Origin: Primula veris
Lineage: Eukaryota; Streptophyta; Magnoliopsida; Ericales; Primulaceae
NCBI GenBank assembly: GCA_963682055.1
Contig: OY821750.1
Location: 9,302,501 to 9,366,500, forward strand
Length of the DNA stretch: 64,000 bases
Direction: 5' to 3'
Position numbers and translations under genes: made by a program. This document shows positions 13,121 to 25,167 of the stretch, piece by piece (positions within the stretch are counted from its first letter, which is position 1; each line of letters starts with the position of its first letter). The notes below the pieces were generated by a model. It did no database searches and was not told where the DNA came from. It saw nothing but the letters and a program-made list of their open reading frames with translations.

Positions 13121-13502
13121 TTTTAAATCAACGGAATAAGATTTTGCCTCAAGAGTTGCCTATTTTTTAGTTGCCTGTAATTGTAGATTAACTGAATTAT
13201 TGTTTCTGAATTAGGTTCAGTTCTTCATGATTAGTTTAATCTATCTTTTAAACATCTTTTTTCTTCTTTTTTTATGTGTGTTCATGGTCGGTGCTTGGCT
13301 GGAAACGTTTCTTTTCTTTGCAAAGTAACCATTTAAAACTAGAAGAAAATTTAAATAATACTTGTTTGTCTTTTAGTTACTGGTTCATCAGATTGCTGAT
13401 TCATGGGAATCCTTGGATGGGTGTCTCGATGCAATCCGTCTAGTATATACTATCTTTGCACGAGGAAAGAGTGACGTTTTGGCGAGTATAGTTACTGGAT
13501 AA

Positions 13503-13983
13503 TTTCTCACAATTTTTTTCCGGGTATGGATTTTGTCATATGTAGAGTTTGTTGTGTTCTGGATACCAGCATCTTGTTGTTCTTATAAGAGTGCTTAACT
13601 TTAACATTTTGATAGTATCATCTTCTACCAATGGTCTTCTTTTCTATAGACTTGATCTTTGAAATGGTTTTCATTTTCTTTGTAGCAAGTACTCGATCAC
13701 TTTTGATCGCGTAGCTATTAGTTACCGCAATCAAGTCTTCGGCTTTTACCTTTTTCATTGACATGGCATTTTCAATAATCAATTCAGAGAGGATGAAAAT
13801 TGGACTTGCCACTAAGTTATAAGAATACAGCAACGGATTACAATAATGTGAATTTGATTGCTAGACATTTGATAAGGAAAATGTTGACATATAATGTAAA
13901 TATGATACGCAGTGTGTATTCTTTTTTTCCTTTTTGTTTTTTTATTTTGATGTTTATTCTTTTCTGGATGTTATATTAAAAGG
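13503..13983. other. Intergenic spacer between HLB1 and YSL 3' ends
   Basis: 480 bases between two convergent genes; it should hold both 3' UTRs and polyadenylation sites. A 71-codon minus-strand frame at 13618-13833 has no recognised homology and I do not call it a gene. Confidence 0.5.
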
Positions 13984-16900
13984 TTAAGCCTTCAAAAATT
14001 TCATGCACATTGGAGGACTAATCTTTCCCAATGAAAGAATTGATGCGGGTAACGTCCATAAACCTTCTCCGCAAATCAACCCAGAGGCCACTGCAGACAC
14101 CATCATATCGGCTTTTTTAGGGTTAAGCTTATGCCAAACAAACACAATCAAACTACCAACACACAAATCGATTGCAAAATATGCCCCCACCAAAAAAGGT
14201 ATTGCCATTGCCATAGGCAAAGGCATCCACCTCCCTATCTTCGGGCTAGAAAAATCCTTGACCAGATTTATCAACACTGAAAATGCAAAAAACCCACAAC
14301 AAAGCTGTAAGCAATGGTTAGGCAGAGCCGAGAACCCTTCGACGCCTAAAATGGCCATGTTTCTGTATATAACTGCATAAGGAGCTTTATATTCGCCTTC
14401 AGGGTTACCTACATCAAAGGCTTTGTAGAATAAAAAGAAACTCAGAGGAGACACGACACATCCAATAGCTGTCCCAATGGCCTGGCTCACTAGCATCGCC
14501 CTAGGCGATGTGAGCGTTAAATGTCCGGTTTTCAAATCCTGTATTTAGGGGGTGTAAATAAACTAACTAAGATCAACCGAGCTGAGCTAATTTAAACTGA
14601 ATTGTTGTTAGGTAAAATATGGTTCAAAAAGCAATTTAATTTCTTCAATTTGCCGTTTGATGGTCTTAATTCCGAACCTATGGTCCATTTATACATATAA
14701 ATGTTATATATATACATACATATATTATGCATTAGCTATATTATTATTAATAATAATAAAAACAAACCAACAAGCGTTATATTTAGCTCGTGTTTTATGT
14801 GTTAGGAATTGGGACTTAAAATCTTTAAGGTTTGACTTATTGGTGCAACATGTTTTGATTTTGTTTTTGTTTGAAATCCAACCAGGAAAAAAAAAAAAAA
14901 AAAAAAAAAGAACCTAACAAATCATTATCCCGTACCCGATTGCTTTTGATTGGTTCATTTTTATTTTCTTTAAAAATTACGCATTACATCGAACAATAAA
15001 CACCTCACCTGCATTAGAGTGCACGAGACCGAGATGACAGATTTCATTATCCCGCATCCTACCAGACCCGCAACCACACCGTGCTGTTTACCCGCTAAGG
15101 CCGCTAGTATAAAGAGGCCTACTTTACTATAATTGTAGGCCATGTTTATGTCGGTTAGGCCAGCTCCATAAGCGTTGCAAAAGGCTAGGACTGGGGCTAG
15201 TCCATATGAAATGAATACGTAGTACCATTTCACCTCGGGGAACATGAAGGGTATAACGAACAAGGAAATGACGGTAAAAACTCCATACCCAACTGCTCCA
15301 ACCCATACAGGGATGGATTCTCTTACAAATATTTCGTTTTTCTTTAGATCCTCGATGGCTAACGTGTCTTCTACTCCTCCTTTCTCACCTTTATCTGATT
15401 AGAGAATATTGATATTAAAAGGCGGTTAGTTTTAGTTTTGTACACTAACGTATCAGTGGATTTTGGCTTAGTTCTTCAAACTAAAAATAATAGCGATTTA
15501 CTACTTATTACATCAACCAAAAACTTCCTTGATTATCCAAAAAAAATTCTCTTGTACGCCATATAGAAAGAAAATCGTAGATAGGATCGAACTACGGAAA
15601 ACAGACGTAAAGGGAATAGTGGCAAAATATCAAAAAAAATGTTAGAATTTAAAACCTGAACCTTCGAATTCTTTTCCATTTGGTAAATTAAGTTTGTTAA
15701 ATTTTAAAGATAATGTGATGTTATTAGTGTTGTTGACTTTTCCAGTTTGGTGTCAAAATCAAAATTTGTTAATTTCTTTAGTGTAAAAAAAGGGTAGTGA
15801 AACCTGAATAAGGTGATAGAAATAAAGCTACGGACTACGGAGTAATAAGAGAGAAGTTGATATGGTTCTGGCTTACAATTTACCTTTACTAAGCTTTCTT
15901 TGTTGGTGTCTTGTATGGAGGCTTACACATGTGATACAAATTATCTTGACGAACATGTACAACCCGTCGCCTAATAGGAGGGCAATTGAGAGAAAGACCT
16001 GTTCATGAATGACCTCAAAGTTATATTTTTCGTTCCTGTCAAAAAACGGTAAAAAGCAACTGCATATAAATGTTAACGATCGAGTGTTTTTGTAGAAGTT
16101 CTCTACAGGTAACACGCGAAACAGACTTGGTTGGAGTGTCTGTTTCGCTTTGTTGGTATATGCTCATGAGTGATAAACCGATAAACTCATAAACTCATAA
16201 ACACTCGTTCAACAGGTGAATATATAATTTACCAATCAACATAGAGAGGAGAGAATTTGCTAATACTCGATAAGCAGTAAGCTACATTTATATCAGCTGC
16301 CTAAAAACATTAACACACGCGTTTATATACTTTTGTCGTAGATAGGTTCGCTTCGAAGCTCAAAAAGCTAGAAAGTGCTTCTTGGAAAAACTCAAATTGT
16401 TAACTTTCTACGTCAAAAGCTTAAGTAAATTTCTTGCAAAAACATTTTGACTGGCGTTTTAAAACATTTATATATAATACCCACTACTAGAAAATGGCAA
16501 CCTACAACTTTTTAAAATTTGTTGGTATAAAGTGAGTGTCGCTAAAATTTGGCAACAAAATAGCTAATTATGTTGCTAAAATTGCGCTTTAAAGCATTTT
16601 TATATAAAAGTATAGACAGAAAATAAATTACCTTGTAGCCATTCAAGCTATTCATGCTGGATTCTGGTATATTAGATGGAAACCAGTCTCCTTTCAGCCT
16701 ACCAAGGAGTGGCCACATAACACCCCATGAGAGCACTGCTCCAAATAATGCTGATAAGTTTACTATGTGTGGTATTATCATCCCAGTTCCCACATAAGTC
16801 ATGCTAAAATCAAAATAAAATCTACAATAACACCCAAAATCAGTTGTCAGTAATCGTATATATAATGTGTAAATTCATGGTATAATAATACATTAGGGTC

Positions 16901-19363
16901 CTTGGTAACAGATTTTTTGGACTGATTATTAGATTTTTGATTTTAAAAATCACTAAGCGTTTGGACTGTCATATTATTTAGCTCTTAAAAAACGGATTTT
17001 TAAGCTAAGAAGGCTGAAAATCCAAGATCAGGATTTTTGAAACAATTTTTTTTAATCTGGTTTTTTACCACGAAATCTGTTGCCCGTTCCCTATACACAG
17101 GAACTAGTAACAACTAGGAGAAAGTTTTTTTTTTTTTCAGAATTAGAAAACTATTACTATTGACAAATTTCATTTATTTATAAGGTGATGAGTAGCATTT
17201 TTGTTGGTCTTCTTGTGTGACCAACTATATCCTAATGTGTACATGTCAACAAAGAGATGAGCTACATACGTATTTTTCCATGCTTTTAGTCCAAAACTAG
17301 GAAATTGGTGGAATCCACAGCCTTCTTTTCCAGTGTAGAACCATTGGAAAAATCCCCAAAAGAAGCTGACTGAGAAGAATTTCATAAAACCACGAATTTG
17401 TTTTCTGCGTAATACCACCATTAACGTAGTTGTAAGACAAAATGTACTTAATTCCAACGGTAAAATTACGGTAAAGAAGAAGAATGTAGTTGTAAAACAT
17501 GGCGTAGTTCCAAGGGCTTTTTGTTAAAATATGGTAGAGAAAAAGAAAAAAAATTGTAAGGTACTTGGCTGTGTCTTCTCCACGACTGTGAAATCCGTTA
17601 ATGAGAACAGCAGTTGCCATGCCGCTTGGATATGTCAAGTTGTAGTCGATGATCAAGATCTGTAAATCAAAACAGAGATTTATTGTTCCATAATGTTTTA
17701 AAAAAAAACCACATGGAAGTTCGATTTTCAATGGAAAAATTATTTAGCTTTGTGGATAAGTCGAGAAGAGAACGTTTTCCAACGTATTGCTACTGCAAAG
17801 ATAGTAATGTTTGTGGAAAAAAAATCATTTGTTTTGCTTCCATATTTTTTAAAGTGTAACTATAATTAATAGAATCGTCCTAAATATCAATTAACTACAA
17901 AATAATTCAGTCATGGAGGAATTAGATTATTCTTTTTTTTTTTCCGATTTATTTTGAAACAACTTCACCTTACAGAGATCACGCCGACCTACCCACCCCC
18001 TGTGTAAGGGTGCCAGTTTGGCAGTTCATCTCCCATTTTATTATTTAAGACAATGAGTTGTATTTGTTTATTTGAATTCCAATTCTAAACCTAGGATTCA
18101 AGCTTTTTATTTAGACAAATTATTGTATGTCCTATATTTGGATGATTGCAGTGACATGCCCTATATTTGGATGATTAGCTATACTATTTTATCAGGAAGT
18201 GGAATGATCTATGCAACGCTTACGCTTTACGAGTCAATACCTACGGCTTAGTGAAACTCAGACGAATACACTTTGGCACCATCCAAGGGCTATTATAAAA
18301 TCATTTCAGCTTAACGGTTTTAGTGCATTCAACAATTTAAGTTCAAACTTCTAGTGTTGCCGTTGAAGTGTTTGATTACTGTAAGTTTAGCCCCAGACAT
18401 CATTCTAAGAAATATATGAAGTTTTAGTTAGTCCAAGAAAGAAATGGGAACAAAAGCATAAAGTAATGTGGTTACCGGTCGTCGTCCAAGAATATCAGCA
18501 TTCTAACGGTGTTCTAACATGTTTTTCAAAATGAAAACAGCATTCTCGAATCCAACTTTTGGTTATAAGGTCTACTAATTTGGGTTCTAAAGCAATCCCT
18601 AAAAGGATAGCCTAAATATATTTTTTTTCACTCCACAACTAATTGTCAAAAAAATAACCTAGACACTCTGAATATCGAAACGGAAACTTCAGTGAAAAAC
18701 AAGATAAAATTTATTACCTTCCTTAGAGGAATCAAAACAAAAAGCCCGATGAAACAAGCAACAAAAAGGAAACCGGTCATCCAACCGATTCCTGGCTCCT
18801 TGTAGCTCCCCAGAGAATTTCCAATCGTGTTAACTCCTGTCCGCTCATATGTTTGCTTGCTTAATGCCAATAAATAAGACCCAAATCCACCTAAAAATGC
18901 AACATAATCCATGGTTCAGAGACTAAGATGAAATTAACTCAAAGGAACATCAAGATACAAGGCTAATTAAACATATACCTCCAACTGCAATGCTATAACA
19001 AGCAACTGCACATGTTTGTATCATGGTGTTTTCTTGGGGAGTAAACGGGACCGTGCTAATCCCAAACTTATCAAGAAACTTGGTCCAACCCCTCATAAAA
19101 ATAAATGCTAAAAGTCCAGCAGAGACATTTAGATTCGGTGATAATCCCGTGGTGAGTTGCAATTTCATAGCTATTATGCTATATAACGAACCGATCAAAA
19201 TACTAGCTATAATACCACGAAACGTCAGTTGCTTTGTCCATGGTGGTATCCTCTTTTCCTTTTCGGGTTCATTATGGGGTTCGTAATCCGGTTCCTCTTT
19301 TTCTGTTTTCTCGATCTCTTTGCTCTCACTGTTTGTTTCATATTCTGTATCGGTTTCTACCAT
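13984..19363 (-). CDS. YSL-type metal-nicotianamine transporter, eight exons
   Basis: Exons in coding order: 19363-18979, 18890-18718, 17659-17565, 17404-17270, 16821-16632, 15998-15884, 15394-15009, 14538-13984. All junctions are GT-AG and phases join cleanly to 677 residues, the usual YSL length. An acidic N-terminus (residues ~1-40) precedes [12 protein letters not shown]. Family landmarks include [67 protein letters not shown] and [18 protein letters not shown] proteins are multi-pass membrane carriers of the OPT superfamily that move iron, zinc or copper chelated by nicotianamine. The sequence most resembles the Arabidopsis YSL1/2/3 group as I remember it; the exact orthologue is not resolved. 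Start chosen as the first Met of the open frame. No frameshift or stop seen. Confidence 0.93.
16482..16600. mobile_element. Possible CACTA-type terminus in a YSL intron
   Basis: The sequence cactactagaaaa, typical of a CACTA/En-Spm terminal repeat, lies in the intron after exon 5 of YSL. I could not find the opposite terminus nearby. Similar short stretches (gcgttttaaaacattta, gcgctttaaagcattttta) lie on both sides. Call rests on one motif only. Confidence 0.3.
16896..17091. mobile_element. MITE in a YSL intron
   Basis: About 196 bases with imperfect inverted ends: the left end starts gggtccttggtaacagattt; the right end, complemented, starts gggaacgggcaacagattt. The interior is AT-rich with further inverted stretches. 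The ends resemble PIF/Harbinger-type MITEs, but flanking TTA/TAA duplication is not clean, so the superfamily is open. It lies between YSL exons 4 and 5 and does not touch splice sites. Confidence 0.5.
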
Positions 19364-21284
19364 TTTTGTAATTTTGTATATGTAAAATGAAATTAAAAAA
19401 GAAAGGATTGTCTAACTAGTTGCTATTTCTATACTCAGAATCTACTTGTAAAATGTGACACCAGCATTAAGTACAAGGAAAAATTTGAAACTTTTTTCCT
19501 TGAAGTACTAAATTTAAAGAGCTCTGCAACCTTACTCTTATATCCAAGTTTATGCAACAGAGATGTCCATTCCTTGTTTATATTATTATTTCTTTTAAAT
19601 TGGCTGAAATGGTCTTATAACGTATGTGTAAGGATGTTATATATGTGACCATTATGTAAATTGTCACTTAACTAAACTACAACTATCTCCTTCACTTCTT
19701 TCTAAGCGTCTAAATCTAGAAAATGATATTAATTTTATAAATTTAAGATGGTCGTTTTCTTGTAATCACTCTAGCTAACTCCAATATAATATTTTGTAAC
19801 GTTATTTTCTAAATTCTATTTCCCTTTCGGCACAACATATTAGGCTGTTTTGTAACTAAACATAGTTCTATTTTAAAATGTAATTCAACATTGTCTAACA
19901 ATATAGTTAATAAAAAACCAAAAAACTTATCTTTTACACGTTAAAAAGAAATATCAAACAGTCTAGTCTAAGCATATATAGATCTAGTCATAATTAAATC
20001 ACCAGTACTGTTGAGTATTGTCTTTTATAATTTTTTGTTTTAGGTTTTTGAACAATTTCAGTTCTTAGTTAGTTATGGTCACTATCAAGTATCAACGATC
20101 TTATGATGTTCGTATACCATGGACAAAGGCCTCGGTAGATTCGCTCCCGGCTTTTAGTATCGTTTTCGGGTTTACATATTGTTGCTATTCAGTTGATGGT
20201 TTAGCCACATTGACAAAATAACATCACATCTCTTGCTATATGTCATGAGTCCATGGCATCTGAATCTGAATCTGATAGTATTCTTTTGGCATTATAAGTT
20301 TTTTTTAATACTATAAAATTAAAATCGGAATTTAAGTTGGGCCATTTGGAAGGAACTTCTTTACGTATGGTGTTGAGTCAAATTTGTTTGGTTTAGGATA
20401 CCAGATATCTACTGTTACGGCAACTTAAACATAAAGTTTGAACAGATCGAGTTAAATCTTATACTGTAAAATTGCATTTCTATCGATGCTTCCAAGTATA
20501 TAAGGATTGTCCAATAGATCCCATCCGATCGGCGATAGCTTCCATTTCATCCGATACCATCTTCTTATTTTTTTCTTCAAAAGAATCTTCTATGTTATTT
20601 ATACAAGACAATTTTGTCACACAGGATGAAATACTTAATACTCATACTTCCCATATTGATGACAAATACTTTTATACTCTATACTCATGCATTTTTTTTA
20701 AAAATATTAGCATCCACGATGAAAAGAAATACCAGTACAAGTTGTAGTTGATCAGTTCCCTATATACTGCTCTACAAATTGTACTTCCTTTAGAATTCAA
20801 TATAACGCGTTGCTCGGTTTTATTTTGTTTAATTATTTATGTGTATGATTCTTTGGGGACCGAGGGTTTACGAGTGGTGGCTAATCCGACATGCCTTGTT
20901 GTATACTTGTATACGGAGGATCGTGTGTTTCGAGATAATAAACTCAATCTGTAACCCAATGGTAATAATTAACTAACTTCACTTTGTTAATAGAATAAGT
21001 ACTCTATAAGAGGTTCTATTACATTGTTTATGCATAAATCACATCCAACTGTATACATATAGCTAGTTTGCAAATGGATAAGTTGATATAAATTTGGACT
21101 ATTCACAGGGGCGGCACTATTATATATTGTAATTTACAATTTCTTTTTATAATGTTTTTCAAAGTAATTGGTAGATCGATAAAACATTTCGTCAACCCTT
21201 TAAATTTTATTTCTGCTAAGTCCTTTCAAAATTATATATTGTATTTATAATTTTTAATACTATTGCATTTTGTATGGTAATATA

Positions 21285-21350
21285 AAGTGAAGATTAATAA
21301 TTGTGTACTTTAAAAAAAAGTAAAGATTAATAATTGTGTACTTTAAAAAT
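21285..21350. repeat. Two-copy tandem duplication (~33 bp)
   Basis: The core gattaataattgtgtacttt followed by an A run occurs twice in a row. Confidence 0.75.
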
Positions 21351-21770
21351 AAAACAAAAGAATGCAGTAATTTAAAAAAGTAGGAGAAAATAAAATTGAA
21401 AGTAATCAATAGGGACTTGACTTATAATAACAACCAACCATAGTGTCAAATACAGTACTATTTTTAACAGGATCCCGATGCTTCTATCCGTACTCTTTAA
21501 TTTCGACACCCTACTTCTAAATTAGTTGAATTATTATTCAAAAGATTAGTACAAAAATATGATAATTAATTTTTTTACATTTTTCTATTTATTACAACTA
21601 TTACATATGTAAGGGATTTATGTATATTTCAGTTTCAAGAAAACAAAAAAGTTGTAAATCTAGAATTGTACATTTTGATCAATTGTTATTCAAATTTGTC
21701 AAGAACAAATTGTAAAACTTCTTAAACATTTCTTCAAAATCTTTACAATTTGAGAGAATAAAAAATGATT

Positions 21771-21870
21771 TATAAATTTTGACATTTCTGTTCTATTTAT
21801 TACATCTTGAGTATTCAATACTATAAATTTTGATATTTCTATTCTATTTATTACATCTATTTTTGAAGGC
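21771..21870. repeat. Two-copy tandem duplication (~61 bp)
   Basis: A unit starting tataaattttgayatttct and containing ttctatttattacatct occurs twice with few differences; the second copy is shorter. Confidence 0.7.
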
Positions 21871-22118
21871 GGTTTTTTTCTCTAGTTTATCAACAAAAAA
21901 GAAAGATCATGATATATGTTTCACAGAGTCAGGCCTAAACAGCGCGTCCGCTAGGGTGATGGTCTGAAATTATTATTTTTTAAATAAAATCTGATTAAAA
22001 AAGGGTAAAGAATTTTTGTAATGGTGAAAATTTTCACTCCGGACTAGCATAACATAACTTTTGTGCCGTAAATTTTTTTAGCAACCCCAAACTTAATGTT
22101 CTGGCTCCGCCACTAACT

Positions 22119-23227
22119 AGCCAAAAAATCTTATAGTGCATCTAATAGAGCAAGTTCTCGACCGCCTCTTACATTGCTAGCCATATATGTCGGATTCAAA
22201 TCCTTTGATCTCCATGGATTAATTAATTGAATCTTCTAACTGTACGATTTCAATATTAATGTTAACCTATATGTCGTAAGATATATGAGATTTATAGGTA
22301 TTTAATCTATACCCGCTCAAAAAAAAAAAAACTATGATGGTCTAAGTTGCAACGATATGGGTATGATACCGGTCCGGTGAAATAGTGAAAGTGGAATTTT
22401 TCGGATTCAGTACAAGCAGGGGTCTTAATGAAAGTTTTTAAAAACTGGATGGGATATCTGTAATTTACTAAACTTTGATGGGTTATTTGTTATTATGTAT
22501 GTGTATATTTTTCAAAATTGAGGGTCTTAATGTATCTTTTAGAAAAGCAATGGATTTTTATAGATACAGTGAAACTTGAACGATAATCGGTGTTTTAATA
22601 TTCATTACAACTTGCATGTAAATCTCGCATATCTGGAAATGTAGATTTTATTAGGGGGACTTTAAAAAATTAGAAATTAGGAGGGATAATTACTATTTTG
22701 AGATAGTGTGAAAACTAATTACCATTAAATGATATTTCACCTCTTGCGTTCCTAGATTCTTGGTTTCCGCTTCTAATTATCTGCTTCCGATTATTTTATG
22801 TGTAAAATTAGGGTTTTTCTTGTTTATATTTTCGTTTCCCACTTCCGATCATTCCTATATTGTTGATCAGGAATGACCTGAATAAGTGCAGTAGGTGCTA
22901 GACACACACATAAGTGAAACGCCACCGTTCTGTCATACTATTACTATTTTTAAAAAAATATGATTATCACGATATAATTAAATCAAATATCATATTTTCA
23001 GAAAGAACTATAAAGATTAATACGAACAACAGTTGATAAAATGCCCCGATTTCTTTTATACACCAAAAATAAAAACTTTAAAGACGGTCAACTTTGGTTT
23101 CAACCTTGGGGGGCTCAAGGGGTCAAACTCATTTCAAAGTACCTTAAAAGTACTTAGTGATTAGAGAATGTTCATCAATGGCTATAAGAGCTCAACTGGT
23201 GTCAATACATTAAATGGTTACTTTTAA
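22119..23227. repeat. Dispersed repeat, copy C, directly left of a Harbinger element
   Basis: Same ~1.1-kb unit as copies A and B. The head holds atctaatagagcaag and, ~50 bases on, ggattcaaatcc; together these resemble A and B boxes of a tRNA-type promoter (inference). The copy ends with TAA at 23225-23227, the left target duplication of the Harbinger element. Confidence 0.75.
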
Positions 23228-25164
23228 GAGCATGTTTATATTTAATCTACTCTTCGTTTATATGGAGCGATGAGTTAAGTTTATCGATATGTTATTTTAT
23301 GGTGTTGATTTACCTTAAGTTTTAAAAACATATATAATATTAAGTTTTGAATGCTATTGTAATTACTAAATAAATCATAACAGTTTTGAATGTTATCACA
23401 AATAAGTCATAACATTTATAATTATAATTAACAACTAAAAACTTTAGTAAAATTTAAATAACATAACAATAAACATTCATTTCATTAATTAATAAAATAG
23501 TATATCAATAAAAAAATTACATCAATTAAAAATAAAAATCACATTAATTAAAAATAAAAACTATATCAATTGAAAATAAAAATTACATCAAATAAGAAAT
23601 TAAAACTACATCAATTAAACCAAAAATTTCGTATGATTTCAGCTTGTTTTGCTATGATCCAGCTCCTTTTACCTGTCGTGATATTCGGATCATCGGTATC
23701 TAATCCCATAATCATTTCTTCCATCTCCCAAAGTTGTGCACGTGATTTCTCTCTAGCTGCAGTCACTTTCTCTTTACGTGCAGCCGCTTTCTCTTTACGT
23801 GCAGCCGCCATTGCCGACATGTTGCTCCCTGATATTTGATACCTCGCATTTTGTTTTTCTATATAAGAAGCCATAAAATCTATCATACTAGATGATGAAC
23901 TAGAATTTTTAGAGGCCTCCGCATTTGCGGTCTTTCTACCTTTTGACCTGTCTAGCTTATTATCCGAAACCGATACTCGTCAACGGCGTCATCATCGATA
24001 TCAAAATTGGTTGATTTTGATCCACCCGCTACATTAGTTTTTTTTTGTTTTTTTATTGTATCATCTTGAATATGGGCATGCCATTTTGGTTGAACATAGA
24101 CGATGTTTAAAGTATTTATGCGTATATTCGAAAAAATCGAGTTCCGTGACTTTATACTAAAAATTTGTAAAAAATTTATTATAATTAGTCTAAATAAACA
24201 AGTTGATAATTTAAAAACTAATTTATATTACTAATTAAAAAATTATGCAAAAGTTTATAAAATCATACCAAATCGTGGTCGACTCTCCTGTTTTTTTGCT
24301 TCCTTTCCTCGTGGTTAAAACATGCTTGGAATTTTTTCAACCAGTATTGCCATTTTGCTTGTTCACTGCCGACAATCCTATCGGTTGATATATTACACCA
24401 ACTTTTACAAAGTTGCTCATCTTCGTATTCGGTCTACATTTTTCGATCAACCGTATTCGTATCGGTTTGAGAGATTTTTTTTCTTGGTTTGCATTTTGAA
24501 GGTTGAGAAGATTGAAGTTGGAAAGCTTGTGTTTAATATTAAGTTGAGTTGTCGTATGTATATTGAGAGGAAGATACATACTACGTTTCATCATCGGAAT
24601 TTATTGTGTAATTGAAATTATCATCAACATAATTGGACATTTGTAGAAAATAAATATGTTTAGTGATATAGAAAATGTAATAAGAGTGAGAAAGTTGTGT
24701 GGTTTGAATGAAAATGTGTGTGAGTTTATATAGGGAGAGGAATGAGTCAAATTTAATTTTTAAAAATTTTTTGGACTGAAAAAAATATAACTAGCCGTTA
24801 TTTAGGACCTATTTGTATATTTTAAAAGTTTAGCGACCTTAAAAATTACTAATATTACCGTTATAGGGACTAAATCGTAATAATCTGAAACTATAGGACC
24901 AGCGGAGTAATTATAACGGTATGATTTTTTTAATACAATACAAAATACATGGACTGATTTGTAATTATTACAGGGACCAGTCCCTGTAATTAACAAGTCT
25001 GAATCAACACGAATACAATGTTGGCTGCCAGATGAGAGAAGGAATAAGAGAGTGGGGGGAACAGAGACCCTCCGCAACCAACATCATCTACTCCGTCCGA
25101 TAAAAACGACGACGTGTTGGCTACGGCTCCACCCACCGCAACCACAGCCCCGATAAACATGCTT
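23228..25164 (-). mobile_element. PIF/Harbinger-type element with ORF1 relic, no transposase
   Basis: About 1.94 kb flanked by TAA on both sides (23225-23227 and 25165-25167), the 3-bp duplication expected for PIF/Harbinger. The right terminus, complemented, reads aagcatgtttatcgg; the left is a damaged version (gagcatgtttatattt), and better-preserved left ends occur in repeats A and B. The interior carries a minus-strand ORF1-type relic but no recognisable DDE transposase, so the element would depend on others to move. Confidence 0.65.
23611..24440 (-). pseudogene. Harbinger ORF1-like (Myb/trihelix, NAM-associated type) relic
   Basis: Minus-strand pieces in order: an N-terminal segment near 24420-24265 (TEYEDEQLCKSWCNIS, then a conserved Trp-rich patch), a linker near 24085-23980 with acidic residues, and a C-terminal segment 23960-23611 with two repeats of AAARKEK and the ending EIIRNFW. 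This is the pattern of plant Harbinger ORF1 proteins often annotated as NAM-associated. A frame change near 23970 and gaps between pieces show it is dead. ORF1 proteins normally help the transposase bind DNA and enter the nucleus. Confidence 0.6.
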
Positions 25165-25167
25165 TAA

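Larger units (their letters stand above)
6949..13502 (+). pseudogene. HLB1: HLB1-like TPR protein gene, interrupted by a copia element
   Basis: Exons with GT-AG borders: 6949-7018, 7909-8022, 8567-8650, 8794-8844, 8967-8996, 9141-9203, 9295-9360, 9685-9809/9810, and a last exon 13377-13502 ending in TAA. The frame stays open through all joins. The peptides ([77 protein letters not shown]) match plant HLB1, a tetratricopeptide-repeat protein of the trans-Golgi/early endosome linked to actin and vesicle traffic in Arabidopsis. The N-terminal exons are not in the window. After KPSY the LTR of an antisense copia element begins, and the exon(s) expected between there and the C-terminal exon are absent. 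Clean exons suggest recent disruption; a functional copy may exist elsewhere. Confidence 0.85.
19364..22118. other. Gene-poor region upstream of YSL
   Basis: AT-rich. It must contain the YSL promoter on the minus strand; a TATA-like tatataag (complement) lies near 19532-19540, weak evidence. Open frames at 20472-20954 have no recognised homology. Two small tandem duplications are present (about 21285-21350, unit ~33 bases; 21771-21870, unit ~61 bases). No gene or RNA gene recognised. Confidence 0.5.

Noticed and set aside
13618..13833. 71-codon minus-strand frame between HLB1 and YSL with a reasonable amino-acid mix
   Set aside because: No recognised family, lies where two 3' UTRs should be, and no splice or start context supports it.
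20472..20954. Two adjacent plus-strand frames upstream of YSL
   Set aside because: Low-complexity composition, no recognised domain, no exon-like splice borders; most likely chance.
24322..24615. 97-codon plus-strand frame in the Harbinger element
   Set aside because: The minus strand of the same bases carries the ORF1-like peptide, so this is its shadow.
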